NCBI RefSeq assembly: GCF_020283565.1
Contig: NC_060059.1
Location: 34,646,838-34,710,837 of the forward strand
Length of the DNA: 64,000 nt
Origin: Trifolium pratense
Lineage: Eukaryota; Streptophyta; Magnoliopsida; Fabales; Fabaceae
Direction of reading: 5' to 3'
Positions 22,601-32,641 of this stretch are shown here, one piece after another (position 1 is the stretch's first letter; each line of letters begins with the position of its first letter). The position numbers and the translations under genes were made by a program. The notes under the pieces were generated by a model. That model was not told the DNA's origin. It searched no databases and saw nothing but the letters and a program-made list of their open reading frames with translations.

Positions 22601-22868
22601 AAATGGTGTGCCAAAAAGAGAGTACTCCCATAATTCCTTAAACAGAAATGCATTGTTGAACAATGTTAGCATACTCATCAATAAATCACTTTTTTTGGGA
22701 CTAAATCTCTTGTTCTCATAATATTCTACACCAAGCTTCCTTACCATTGCACTGACATGGCTTTTCTGCAGTGGTTCCTTGACTCATTCAGTGAAAGCAC
22801 TTGATATCTCCCTCAAAATTGATACTGAATTGGCGCTTAAAGTTGGAAGGCGCACCGGAAGAGCTTGA
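13655..22868 (+). CDS. QPT: Quinolinate phosphoribosyltransferase (nicotinate-nucleotide pyrophosphorylase, carboxylating), plastid
   Basis: Eleven exons: 13655-13740, 13872-13907, 15187-15329, 15529-15662, 15747-15810, 15918-16000, 17234-17317, 17429-17581, 18318-18494, 18678-18745 and 22772-22868. All joins are GT-AG and in phase, giving 374 residues. The enzyme turns quinolinate and PRPP into nicotinate mononucleotide, CO2 and pyrophosphate in NAD synthesis. Exons 1-2 encode a basic, Ser-rich leader ending RRVVKM, fitting a plastid transit peptide. Catalytic motifs seen: TRKT (196-199), [10 protein letters not shown] (214-223), MIKDNH (228-233), VETRT, MLDNM and SSGSLTHS near the end. Residue 202 is Cys (codon TGT, 17291-17293) where the family has Gly in the PGLR motif. 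Introns 2, 6 and 10 hold many repeats; intron 10 is about 4 kb. Confidence 0.93.
14142..14223 (-). repeat. SINE-like repeat in QPT intron 2
   Basis: Second copy of the family at 13021-13104: minus strand CACTAGGTTTGGTCTAGTGG followed by GAGGGGTTTGGGTAGTACGC and GGGTTCGATCCTCAGCTCG. It is the best-preserved A-box and B-box pair of the four copies. Confidence 0.6.
14250..14405 (-). repeat. SINE-like repeat, second family, in QPT intron 2
   Basis: Minus strand begins GGGCTCAAGTGGTTAATGAG (A-box-like), then GAGTTTGATTCCTGGTGGGA (B-box-like). It continues through AACCTCACCGTCAAACTCTA to a tail with GAACCAGAGGGTTAATA. The same order occurs at 43540-43672 on the plus strand. Confidence 0.6.
14540..14640 (+). 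repeat. SINE-like repeat in QPT intron 2
   Basis: GTGTTAGCTTAGTGGTAAGA (A box) and CGAGTTCGAATCCCGTCAG (B box) about 35 bp apart, as in tRNA-derived SINEs. It lies on the coding strand of QPT. Confidence 0.5.
16311..16640 (+). mobile_element. TRIM-like miniature LTR element in QPT intron 6
   Basis: A left terminal repeat (about 16311-16429, with AAGAGTCCCACATTGGTTGC) is followed at 16430-16441 by TGGCATCAGAGC, one base from the standard primer-binding site for initiator tRNA-Met. A purine-rich tract GCGCGAGGGGGTG (16533-16545) precedes the second copy of the terminal repeat (from about 16544, TGTTAAGAGTTCCACATC). The internal part is only about 100 bp and non-coding, which defines a TRIM. 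The right copy is shortened or diverged after about 16615. Confidence 0.75.
18948..19240. repeat. Copy A of a dispersed repeat in QPT intron 10
   Basis: About 290 bp that reappear at 21288-21538 plus 22548-22590. Shared stretches include TAAAAATCTGGTGCACCAT, TTCAATTTATTTTTGATCAA and GCAAAAAACACTGTATA. Copy A is uninterrupted and so serves as the empty-site reference for the insertion in copy B. Confidence 0.75.
19424..19503 (-). repeat. SINE-like repeat in QPT intron 10
   Basis: Third copy of the 13021-13104 family, more diverged: minus strand GGTTTGGTTTAGTGGTGAGG and GGGTTCGATCTCAACTCC. Confidence 0.5.
20991..21268. mobile_element. Foldback MITE in QPT intron 10
   Basis: About 278 bp almost wholly made of one inverted repeat. 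It starts TTTGATAATGGGATTTTGGA and ends with the complement TCC/CAGAATCCCATTATCAAA. The centre is GAAGCATCAAATAGGATGCT, itself palindromic. Mismatches between the arms show it is not recent. It has no coding capacity. Confidence 0.75.
21288..22590. repeat. Copy B of the intron-10 repeat, split by a transposon
   Basis: Matches copy A (18948-19240) up to CATCAGAAG at 21538 and again from CAGAAG at 22548. The intervening 1,009 bp are absent in copy A. Confidence 0.75.
21539..22547. mobile_element. 1,009-bp TIR element inserted in copy B
   Basis: The ends are inverted repeats: GAGTAATGCTAGGGTCACAC on the left and, reversed, GAGTTATGCTAGGGACACAC on the right, continuing imperfectly for about 50 bp. 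CAGAAG flanks both ends, and the uninterrupted copy A shows one CAGAAG. The interior has no recognisable transposase. The same TIR type (GCTAG plus ACACACTC runs) is seen in the smaller MITE at 24224-24412, so this looks like a larger non-autonomous member of that family. Confidence 0.75.
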
Positions 22869-23885
22869 TTATGATATATTCATGTATTCTTCCTCACTGT
22901 TCTTCACTATGCTGCATGTATATTAATAGCCTTATTTTAGAATCTGATATCTTTAATAACCAAGTGCGGTTCCACCAGTTAGCATGATAGAATAATAAGC
23001 AATGCTCTCAGAATTGGAACAGGTCATTGTAAAAATTGAACTTGGAGAGCTGAATAAGAGTAAGATGTAAGTCAAGTTAGATTTTATCCTAACTTATGTA
23101 ATAAGATGTTGTTTGTTCTAATGTTGTATGCATCTAATAATTCGACGAAGAATATGTCATGTTATCGTGTTTGTAATGGACAACAAAGTTACCCTTTTTA
23201 TTTGGTGTGTTAATGGTGATCGATAGAGGTAGGTGTCTCATTGTGGTAAGGGATATAGATGGTGTTCGGCGATGGTAACAGTGGAGGAGGGTATTTGATT
23301 GTGGTGCAGTTTGTTGGATCATGGCGGTTATGAATAGTTTAGACGGTGGTGGCAGTAGAGGTTGAGGTGAATACAATGATGATAATATATGATATGTATA
23401 AGGAGCGGCAACGCGCGACCCTGTGCGTCACACACGGGTGTCATGTTAGTTATCCTTATAGCAAGAAGGAGCATACCTAGGATTGAGATTTTCCAACAAA
23501 CTAAGTCAACATAAACCTAATTTTGAAAGCTTCTTAGTTGTACATTAAGACCTCAAATTGTCTACTACTTGCAAGTGCATGATAGAGCTTTAGAATGGAA
23601 TTAATTAAACTTATGATTAAGAACATGTCTCTTGATTAGTTGAAAAGATTAACAACACTATTTTTTTACCAATACACAAATTCAACTTGTACTTTGGAAC
23701 TCAATAGGAAACAATGCATCAAGTCATTGTTTTGTCAAATATTTTAGTATATTATTTAAAGAGTAATGTTAAATCAGGTATACTAGCATACAACTATAAT
23801 GGCGTTGTATTAATAATGCACTAAGATTACAAACACCATGTTTTAATTATTGAAATAACCACAGTACATGTGATTCGTCATTCAT

Positions 23886-23951
23886 ATGCTCCCTCTGTGA
23901 CAAAATATAAACAAAATAATTTTTGCTTATATTTTGTTACGGAGAGAGTAT
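23886..23951. mobile_element. Very short Stowaway-like MITE
   Basis: CTCCCTCTGTGACAAAATAT at the left and ATATTTTGTTACGGAGAGAG at the right are inverted copies of the well-known Stowaway (Tc1/mariner) terminus, only about 20 bp apart. It is the minimal, internally deleted form of the family. Confidence 0.7.
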
Positions 23952-24223
23952 TACATAAGTACAAGACTCTTACATTAAACTAAGCATTAAAAAGAAAAGC
24001 TTTAGAAATTTCATTCATTTTGCAAGATAGCTAGAAGTCTAGCCTATCACTAGGAGCAAAAGTGAGGGTTCCAAGTTTATCTTCAAGGTTAGGAAACCAC
24101 TGCTATGGAACTACTACTTCCTTCATTGATTGGCATAAAACTCACCCTTTTCTGCAAAAACAAACAATTTAGTTGGTGCAAACTATATATTCTAATCATG
24201 TTGATTTGATTTATTACCTACAA

Positions 24224-24412
24224 GAGGAGTGCTAGCAACACACTCTTTAATAAACACACTTTAACACACTCTCTTCTATTGGTTAAAATTTATATGGGTC
24301 CCATAAAAGATATATGGGTCCACATTTTTTTATGGGACCCATGTGAATTTCAACCAATAAAAGAGAGTGTGTTGGAGTGTGTTTGTTAAAGAGTGTGTTG
24401 CTAGCATTATTC
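24224..24412. mobile_element. MULE-type MITE with 10-bp target duplication
   Basis: A 189-bp element with ends GAGGAGTGCTAGCAACACAC and, reversed, GAATAATGCTAGCAACACAC. It is flanked by the 10-bp direct repeat TTACCTACAA (24214-24223 and 24413-24422). The centre holds repeated ATGGGTCCCATAAA/TTTATGGGACCCAT inverted motifs. A 9-10-bp duplication suggests Mutator-like mobilisation. Confidence 0.8.
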
Positions 24413-25193
24413 TTACCTACAATTGTATATATAATGCATGCATGATTGTGCATGGAATAGTAATACTTTAATTCTGCACCCACTTTTTCAAAAATAATAG
24501 CAATCAAGTCTAATAATACCAACAAATTGAAAAGGAAATTGTTTTGTCAAAAATAATTTATAATTGAAAAGGACATTTTTCATAAATTAAATTTTTTTGG
24601 TTTGGACATGCAGGGTGATGAAAATGCAGGGTCATCCATTATTTGACAAAAATAAGGAAAACACCCTCATAGTACTCTGTACTTCCATCCACTATTTTGC
24701 TTGTCGTTAGTTTATGAAATATAAATAGATAATGGATGATTTTATGATGCTTCAAATATATGTTACTACTAGTATATAAGAAACCTATACAATGCAGACG
24801 TAAATATTCTTTTTAAAAATTAAATTATGTCAAATTTTTGTATGATGTCAAATTAAATTAAATTATGATACTATGCTTCAAATATTTATTTATTTTTGAC
24901 AAATTATATTTATATGTTATGTCACTAGTTAGTTGGCACAATTTTTTTTATGAAATGTGAATGGATATATTTTAATATGCTTCACATAAAGTTAGTTGGC
25001 ACAATTTTTCATGGATATAGTATCGTTTTAACATCACAGACACATTCTCTCTCTCTCTAAATGATGGTAAAAAATGTAAGATCCTTCGTAGAATAACTAT
25101 TTCTCGACCATTGTTGATCTAATAAACAAATTATACACATTATATTGTTTTCAAACTATATATTGTAGAAACTATAATACATAACAACTTGAA

Positions 25194-25278
25194 GGGGTGG
25201 TGGCGCAGTTGGCTAGCGCGTAGGTCTCATAGCTACTGAGTTATCCTGAGGTCGAGAGTTCGAGCCTCTCTCACCCCA
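25194..25278 (+). tRNA. Elongator tRNA-Met (CAU) with an 11-nt intron
   Basis: The acceptor stem GGGGTGG pairs with TCACCCC, discriminator A at 25278. The D arm GCGCAGTTGGCTAGCGC and T arm GAGAGTTCGAGCCTCTC are standard. The anticodon is CAT at 25228-25230. After A37 (25231) comes an 11-nt insert, 25232-25242, at the canonical tRNA intron site, and the mature molecule is 74 nt. Plant elongator tRNA-Met genes usually carry an intron here. The T27-G43 and T31-T39 positions in the anticodon stem are as in known plant tRNA-Met. Confidence 0.95.
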
Positions 25279-25910
25279 AAAATGTTTTTATTTTGATTTA
25301 AAAACTCTTGATAATAATAAGAAGAAAATCACTTTATACTTGTGATTGAAAACAGACTTGGGGTCTTTGGTAAAAATAAGTTAGTTTTTAAAGTGATTAA
25401 TAAATATAAAATGACGTAATTGATAGTGGGTACTTTCTTTTTTAGAGTAGGTAGTTATTAACTTAAAGGGTAAAAATGGAATAAAGTGTAAAAAGCTATA
25501 AGCTCAAACGCTACTTGAAATAACATTTGGAAAAAAACTATAAGCTAGTAAAAAAGCTTGTTACCAAACACTCTGATTTTTTGAAAAAGCTTATAAGCTC
25601 ATATAATAAGTTATAAGCTAGCTTATTTGTGTTATCAAACACACCCTTAATAATTCAGAGTTATGAAATATGTAAAATTTGACTAATGGTTATTCATTCC
25701 AACCAAAAATCAAGTTCATATGTTATTCAAAATTTCAAATGATTCAGCATTAGCTTAAGTGCCACTATGTGCTTCCAATTACTTCCTTATCCAAAAACTA
25801 ATATGAAAACATTAACATGTTTAGTCTTTCTCTAGCTAAATGGAAATAACATTTTCAAATTAGATGTTTTCTTTTCACAAAATGAAAAAAAGACAAAACA
25901 TTGTCTATTT

Positions 25911-26492
25911 CTAGCATACCTCATAAGCCTTTTTGAATTCACCATCTCCTTTGCTACCCTTCCAAAGCATTTCCTTTTTTTGCTTCTTGTCATTGCTACC
26001 ATTAGCCATACAAAGATTCATAATCTTCTCAGCAGCTTCAGCCTCATCTTTGCTACTTTGCATCAACTTCTCAACTTCTGCCTTTGGAAGTCTCATTTTC
26101 AACCTCACCCCGCCATTCTTCAATTCTTCCCTCCCCTCGAAGTTATTCATTGGTTTAATAATCGTAAGGTCAGAAGCTGACCTTCGTGCTAAAGACAGAC
26201 TCTCGAGCCTGTCTTTAGCACTCATATTAATCACGGAACGAACCCTTCTCGTAGCTATACTTTCCTTTGGAAGTTGCACAAGAAAATAAAGTCTTTTCGG
26301 CTTTAACTCTTTGTGTGCTTCCATTGGCTTCGCTCTCACTCCATAATGCTTCACTTCCTCAGATTCTAACAAGACAAGACCGGGATGATTCTTAAGCACT
26401 TCGCCGACTTTCACCGGTGTCTTTAGCTTGAAAGTTTCACCATCGATTTTCATCACCTTTGTGGTCTTTTTTCCACCTAAACTATTTCCCAT
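25911..26492 (-). CDS. DUF4228 (PADRE) domain protein
   Basis: Single-exon ORF of 193 codons. It begins MGNSLGGKKTTKVMKIDGET, where Gly2 in MGNS fits an N-myristoylation site. It is followed by KTPVKVGEVLKNHPGLVLLE, the typical start of the plant DUF4228/PADRE family (KV..IDGE...K.P..V..V....PG). A basic, Ser-rich middle (SLARRSASDLTII, about residues 100-112) and RLKMRLPKAEVEKLMQ (about 129-144) complete the usual layout. Members are often induced by pathogens and abiotic stress; biochemistry is unknown. The ORF ends GAG-GTA-TGC-TAG, and GAG/gtatgc could act as a splice donor to a short further exon, but the frame is complete as read. Confidence 0.88.
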   Translation of the reverse strand: MGNSLGGKKTTKVMKIDGETFKLKTPVKVGEVLKNHPGLVLLESEEVKHYGVRAKPMEAHKELKPKRLYFLVQLPKESIATRRVRSVINMSAKDRLESLSLARRSASDLTIIKPMNNFEGREELKNGGVRLKMRLPKAEVEKLMQSSKDEAEAAEKIMNLCMANGSNDKKQKKEMLWKGSKGDGEFKKAYEVC

Positions 26493-27094
26493 TATTAGAA
26501 TTTAGAACTATACACAAAGTGGAAACCAAAATTTGAGTAATTGGTTTCTCACTTCTTTGGAGAACTAACTAAAGAGCTAGCAAAGTTGTTAATGAATAAT
26601 ACCAATGAATTAACAAAGAAATTTATTGTTGTTCCGGGTAATGCTCACAAACAACCAAAGGTGCAACATTTACATGTGAATTGGTTGTTGTGAGACAATG
26701 ACATGGTTGTGAATATGTATGGGTGGTTGTGGATTTTTGTGGCTCCATGGTCAAATAAATAAGGCAAGGTTTGAAAACCAGACAAAATTTGACAAAGTAC
26801 GTACCTATAAACTAAATACACTATACTAAGTAGCATTTCGCTTTCCTAATGACAAATAATAAATAGAAGTTAATTGGTAAACATAAAATTGAACAACCAA
26901 TTTGGTGTGACTTTTTAAGTAGAAGATAGTTATTTTAAGTATTCGATTTTAGTGTGATGAATATAAAAAGATCTATGATAGAAATATTAGTTCTGAGTCT
27001 CAATTATTTCATGGAATTAGATTTAACAAATACATGTCACGATATTATTGGATCATGAGAGAAGCCCGATAATCTTTACACTGGAGTTCGAGCA
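26493..27094. other. Intergenic, promoter side of the PADRE gene
   Basis: AT-rich, no recognisable gene or complete element. The right end, GAGCA at 27090-27094, is the left copy of the copia target duplication. Confidence 0.4.
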
Positions 27095-28037
27095 TGTTGG
27101 AACATGATGAAGGAATAAGAGGAAACTTGGTATTGAAGTAAACACATTTGTTAGAACCTTGTGTAGTGTGAATTGAAAAAAGGCTCTTTGAGTCCCACAT
27201 TGGAAAAATCACACCACTTGGTAGTGTTTATATACCACAAGGTGGCAATCCAAGGGTGTGCCCTTGGGGTACCCACTTTTGTAAGAAAGGGAGACCACAC
27301 ACAATGTCGAATATCACGCGCGCGCGCCGCCGCCGCCGTCCGTCCGTCCGGCCGGCCGGCTCGGTTCGGTGATATATTAATTTTTTAATACTAAGAAAAA
27401 GAAATTTTTTGAAATTTAAATTTCTTTTAGTGTGTCCCTTAATTCGCACATGTTAAATGTGCTAAGACCAAGTCTGAACAGATCTTTATCTGTTAAACGG
27501 TCAAAGATGATGTGTCCCGCGTGTCCCTATTTTTGTGCCACGTTTGGAATTTTGACTGAGTTATCTCAGCTCCTAAAAATCCTCTGATTCCAGCTCCCTA
27601 CTTGCCTATAAATACACTTCACTTTCTTCAGTTTTAAATCACTTTTCTTTTTCTCTGAATCCTGAGAAACTGCTTTCTTTCCTCTCTATTTTTTTTTCTT
27701 CTTCGTTAAATTTTTGTTGTTTCAATATTTTGAACGGTTGTTAACCGTAGAATTGATATTCGCATATCAATTAGAGTGGTTCGAAATTTTCGACCATACT
27801 TGGTGTTATTCTGGCCGATACTACAGTGCAGTAGTTTATCGGTATTTTCTTTGAAAACGGCTGTTTTATCCTGGGGACTTCGCGGTCGATATACTACAGT
27901 GCACTTCTTCGAGTAGTTCCGCGAAACGTCTTAAAGAAAGCGACCTAGTACGCGACTCAGCCAATAATAGTTTCGTTGCCAATTTTATAAAAATCGTTTT
28001 TCTGTTTTTATTAAACTCAGTAAATCGTTTTACAACA
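27095..28037 (+). repeat. 5' LTR of the copia element
   Basis: 943 bp. It contains a TATA box (TATAAAT at 27607-27613, in TTGCCTATAAATACACTTC) followed by a CT-rich leader, a plausible U3/R promoter. A CG-rich tract at about 27317-27370 (CGCGCG, CCG, CCGT and CCGG repeats) stands out from the AT-rich surroundings. Confidence 0.93.
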
Positions 28038-28061
28038 ATTTTAAGACGTTTCGAAAATATC

Positions 28062-31000
28062 ATGGCAAACGAAGAGATTATTGGTAATTCATCTGTCGGT
28101 GCTACCGAAAGGCCGTTTAAGTTTGAGGGCAATCATTTCAAACGTTGGCAGCAAAAAAATGTTTTTCTTCCTGACTCTTAAAAAATGTGCCTACGTTTTG
28201 AAACAGCCTATTCCTGTGGTTCCTGCTGAAGCTTCAGCTTCTGCTTCTGGAACTAATGAACAGCCCGTTAACACCAACGGTGATGCTGTCTCTGCCGAGA
28301 AAGATAAAGGCAAGGCCACGGCAGAACAGCTTAAAGAGAAAGCGCTGCAACTAGAAATAGATAGGCAGCTCTGGATTGATAATGATTATGTTTGCAAAAA
28401 CTATATCATTAATGGATTGGAGGATGATCTGTATGATTATTACAGAACATATAATACAGCCAGTGATGTGTGGGAGGCTCTGAGTAAGAAGTATGATACT
28501 GAGGAAGCTGGTGTGAAGAAGTATGCTGTGAGTAGGTATTTGAAATACCAGATGGTTGATGAGAGGTCGGTGGAAGTGCAGTCACATGAACTGCAAAAGA
28601 TTGCTCATGAGATAATAACTGAAGGTATGCCTTTACATGAGCAGTTTCAAATTTCTGTTATAATTGATAAGCTGCCCCCTAGTTGGAAGGATTTTAAGAA
28701 TCAGCTCCGTCATAAGACAAAGGAATTTTCCATTGAGGGTCTGATTACCCGTCTTCGTATAGAAGAAGAATCCCGGAAACAGGATATGAAAGAGGAAGAA
28801 AAGATATTGGTTGTTTCTAACACCAATAAAAAGAAATTCGGTGCAGCTCTGAAGCCTACGGGCAAACCTTTGAAAAATCAGAATCAGAGCCGCGTACAAA
28901 ACCGAGTTAAGAATGGTAACCCGGTTAGGGGCCATATTGCCAAGCAACATCAACAACAACCACCTCCTAGAAATGACGCTGTTGAGCCATTTTACTGCTT
29001 CAATTGCTGGAAAACAGGTCATATATCAAAGAAGTGCAGAAATCCAAAGAGGCCTAAACCGGCTAATCTTGCACATATTAATGTGAATGTGGCTGATGAG
29101 CCATATGCTGCTATGATCACCGAAATTAATATGGTCGGTGGTACTGATGGATGGTGGATAGATACTGGCGCTACCCGCCATGTCTGTTATGATCGTGCTA
29201 TGTTTAAAACATACACGAATGCTGAAAATAAGAAGGTGCAGATGGGTAATGCTCATACATCTGATGTTGCTGGTGTTGGAGATGTGGTTCTGAAGTTCAC
29301 ATCTGGAAAGACTCTTATCTTGAAGGAAGTCCTTCATGTTCCTGAGATGAAGAAGAATCTTGTTTCTGGTTTCCTCTTGAATAAGGCTGGGTTTAATCAA
29401 ACTATAGGGGCTGATATGTACACCATCACTAAGAATGGTATTTTTATTGGGAAAGGGTACGCCTCTGATGGCATGTTTAAGCTTAATGTTGATGAAATGA
29501 TTATTAATAAAATTTCTCCTTTTGTTTACTCTTTGTGTGATTTTAATATTTGGCATTCTAGACTTTGTCATGTTAATAAACGATCTATTTTGAATATTAG
29601 TAACTTAGGATTAATTCCTAAACTTAGTTTTAATGACATAGAAAAATGTGAATTTTGTAGTCAAGCTAAAATAACAAAGAGCAAACATAAATCAGTAATA
29701 CGAGAATCTGAACCAATGGACCTTATACATTCTGATATATGTGAACTAGATGGAACCTTGACTAGGAATAACAAACGTTATTTTATCACTTTTATTGATG
29801 ATTGTTCAGATTATACTTTTGTTTATTTAATGAAAAATAAAAGTGATGCTTTTGATATGTTCAAAATTTTTGTGAAAGAAATAGAAAATCAATTTAATAC
29901 GAAAATCAAGAGACTTCGTAGTGATAGGGGAACCGAATATAATTCTAGTTTATTTAATGATTTTTATAAACAACACGGAATTATACATGAAACGACTGCA
30001 CCATATTCCCCTGAAATGAATGGTAAAGCAGAAAGAAAGAATAGAACTCTTACTGAATTAGTAGTTGCTATTATGTTAAATTCTGGTGCCGCTAAACATT
30101 GGTGGGGGGAAATAATTTTGACTGTCTGCTTTGTTTTGAATAGAATTCCCAAATCTAAAAGAAGCGAATCTGCTTATGAAATATTAAAGAAAAGACAACC
30201 AAACTTGTCTTATTTAAGAACTTGGGGATGTCTAGCCTATGTCCGTAAACCGGACCCGAAGCGAGTTAAACTCGCTAGTAGAGCCTATGAATGTGTATTC
30301 ATTGGTTACGCAGCAAACAGTAAAGCATATAGGTTTTACGACCTAAATGAAAAAGTGATCATAGAATCTAATGATGCAGACTTCTATGAAAATAAATTTC
30401 CCTTTAAATCAAGAAATAGTGGGGGCACTGAACAGGATAATATTCCTGAGTCGAGTCACTTACCAGTGATACCAAATGCGGATAGCAATGACGAAGTAGA
30501 AAATGAACTTCGTAGAAGCAAACGTGCAAGAGTTGCTAAAGACTATGGTCCAGACTATGCGACCTTTACATTGAATGAAGATCCGACAAATCTTCAAGAA
30601 GCCTTGTCATCGATGGATGCAGATCTTTGGCAAGAAGCTATTAATGATGAGATGGATTCTCTAGAATCTAACAAAACATGGCACTTAGTAGACTTACCTC
30701 CCGGTTGCAAACCAATTGGTTGCAAATGGATTTTGAAAAAGAAACTAAAACCCGACGGCACGGTTGAAAAATACAAGGCTCGCCTTGTAGCCAAAGGTTT
30801 TAGACAAAGAGAAAATATAGATTTCTTCGACACATTTTCACCGGTCACTAGAATAACGTCCATTCGAGTACTTATTTCAATAGCAGCTATTTATAACTTA
30901 ATTGTACACCAAATGGACGTTAAAACTGCTTTTTTAAATGGTGACTTAGAAGAAGAAATCTATATGGAACAACCCGAAGGGTTTGTTATACATGGACAAG

Positions 31001-32121
31001 AAACTAAGGTCTGCAAGTTAGATAAATCTCTGTATGGTCTTAAACAAGCTCCGAAACAATGGCATGAAAAGTTTGATAACTTAATGATATTGAATGGGTT
31101 CAGACTCAATGAGAGTGACAAATGCATTTACTATAAATGTGATGGCAACATTTGCACTATAATATGTCTCTATGTAGATGACATGTTGATATTTGGCTCA
31201 AACCTTTCTGCCATAAATAAAGTGAAATCACTGTTGAGTAACAACTTTGATATGAAAGACCTCGGAGAAGCTAGTGTGATTCTTGGAATAAAAATCACTA
31301 GGTCTGAGAAGGGGATATCCCTAGATCAATCACATTATGTGGAAAAGATCCTAAAGAAATACGGTTACTTTAACTGTAAACCTGCCTGCACACCTTATGA
31401 TCCCAGTGTAAAACTGTTTAAGAACACTGGTGATAGCGTAAGACAAACAGAATACGCGAGCATCATTGGTAGTCTTAGGTATGCCACTGATTGTACTAGA
31501 CCCGACATCGCCTATGTCGTGGGACTCTTGTGTAGGTTTACCAGCAGACCCAGTAATGAGCATTGGCACGCTATTGAGAGAGTCATGAGATACCTGAAAA
31601 GGACAATGAATCTCGGATTACACTATCAGAGATTTCCAGCTGTACTTGAAGGGTACAGTGATGCTGATTGGAACACCTTGTCAGATGATTCCAAAGCTAC
31701 TAGTGGCTTTATATTTAGTATAGCCGGTGGAGCTGTATCATGGAAGTCTAAGAAACAGACCATTTTGGCACAGTCCACTATGGAATCTGAAATGATAGCA
31801 CTAGCAACTGCTAGTGAAGAAGCAAGCTGGTTGAGATGCTTGTTATCTGAGATTCCCTTATGGGAAAAACCTATGCCTGCTGTCTTGATCCATTGTGATA
31901 GTACTGCAGCTATCGCTAAAATTGAGAATCGTTTTTATAACGGTAAAAGACGTCAAATTAGAAGAAAGCACAGCACAGTGAGAGAGCTCATCACTACAGG
32001 TGCTGTGAGAGTGGATCATGTACGCACTAATGATAACCTAGCAGATCCTTTGACGAAAGGACTGGCTAGAGAGAAAGTCCAAAATACATCTGTCAAGATG
32101 GGACTAATGCCTATGAAGTGA
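28062..32121 (+). CDS. Copia gag-pol polyprotein with a one-base frameshift in gag
   Basis: The natural ATG at 28062 (MANEEIIGNSSVGATERPFK) opens a frame that is lost at a run of seven A residues (28153-28159). From there on, a frame open for over 1,300 codons runs to TGA at 32119-32121. In order: gag (UBN2-like) to about 28980; zinc knuckle C-x2-C-x4-H-x4-C (about 28996-29040); protease WWIDTGATRH (about 29152), with DTG. Integrase: an H-H-C-C finger ending CEFCSQAKI, then LIHSDICE, RSDRGTEY and GKAERKNRT. RT has the LVAKGF, QMDVKTAFLNG and YVDDMLIF motifs; RNase H has YSDADW and ends LADPLTKGL. One extra A inactivates translation from the natural start unless the frame is recovered by slippage or the base is an error. 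Confidence 0.9.
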
Positions 32122-32641
32122 ATTACTTATGATGGTAACCCAACCTAAAAGACTGGAGATCCCATGAATTAGGTTCCAATGGGTAAACAACAAGTTGTGA
32201 GTAATATGAGATGAACATGCAAATTAAGAAGCATGAATCCTGTAATGATAAAGGTTGAGTTAGCAAAACTCTTAATGAAATCTATACTCTATAGGAGTGG
32301 AGTACATCAGGAGTACTCTTGATAGAATCACCTATATGAATGTGGAACTGAGGCCGGTTCCTCTGGAGTTTCGAGGCGAATTCCTAGAGCATTCATGAAA
32401 CTGGGATAGACGTGCAGGGCCATTAATGCACGGGCCTTAGAAAACACCTTAAGAAAGGTTGTGTGCTGGTTTGAGGAAAATCTGAGATAGAGTTCCAAGA
32501 CTAAACGTCACTCTTGTTTAATCAGGCTCTTACTGGCTACGTGAAGGTTCCAAGACTTAGCTCACCTTCGCTTATGCACAATCTTACTGAAACGTTTAAC
32601 GTTATGACTGAAACAACTTTTTTTAAATTCAAGTGGGGGAT

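Larger units (their letters stand above)
22869..25193. other. Intergenic after QPT, MITE-rich
   Basis: Contains a small Stowaway-like MITE (23886-23951) and a MULE-type MITE (24224-24412). The first 250 bp hold the QPT 3' UTR; no clear polyadenylation signal was assigned. No gene was recognised. Confidence 0.4.

Noticed and set aside
28633..29571. Two long minus-strand frames within the copia gag and protease region
   Set aside because: They are antisense to an intact, strongly conserved coding frame and match no family.
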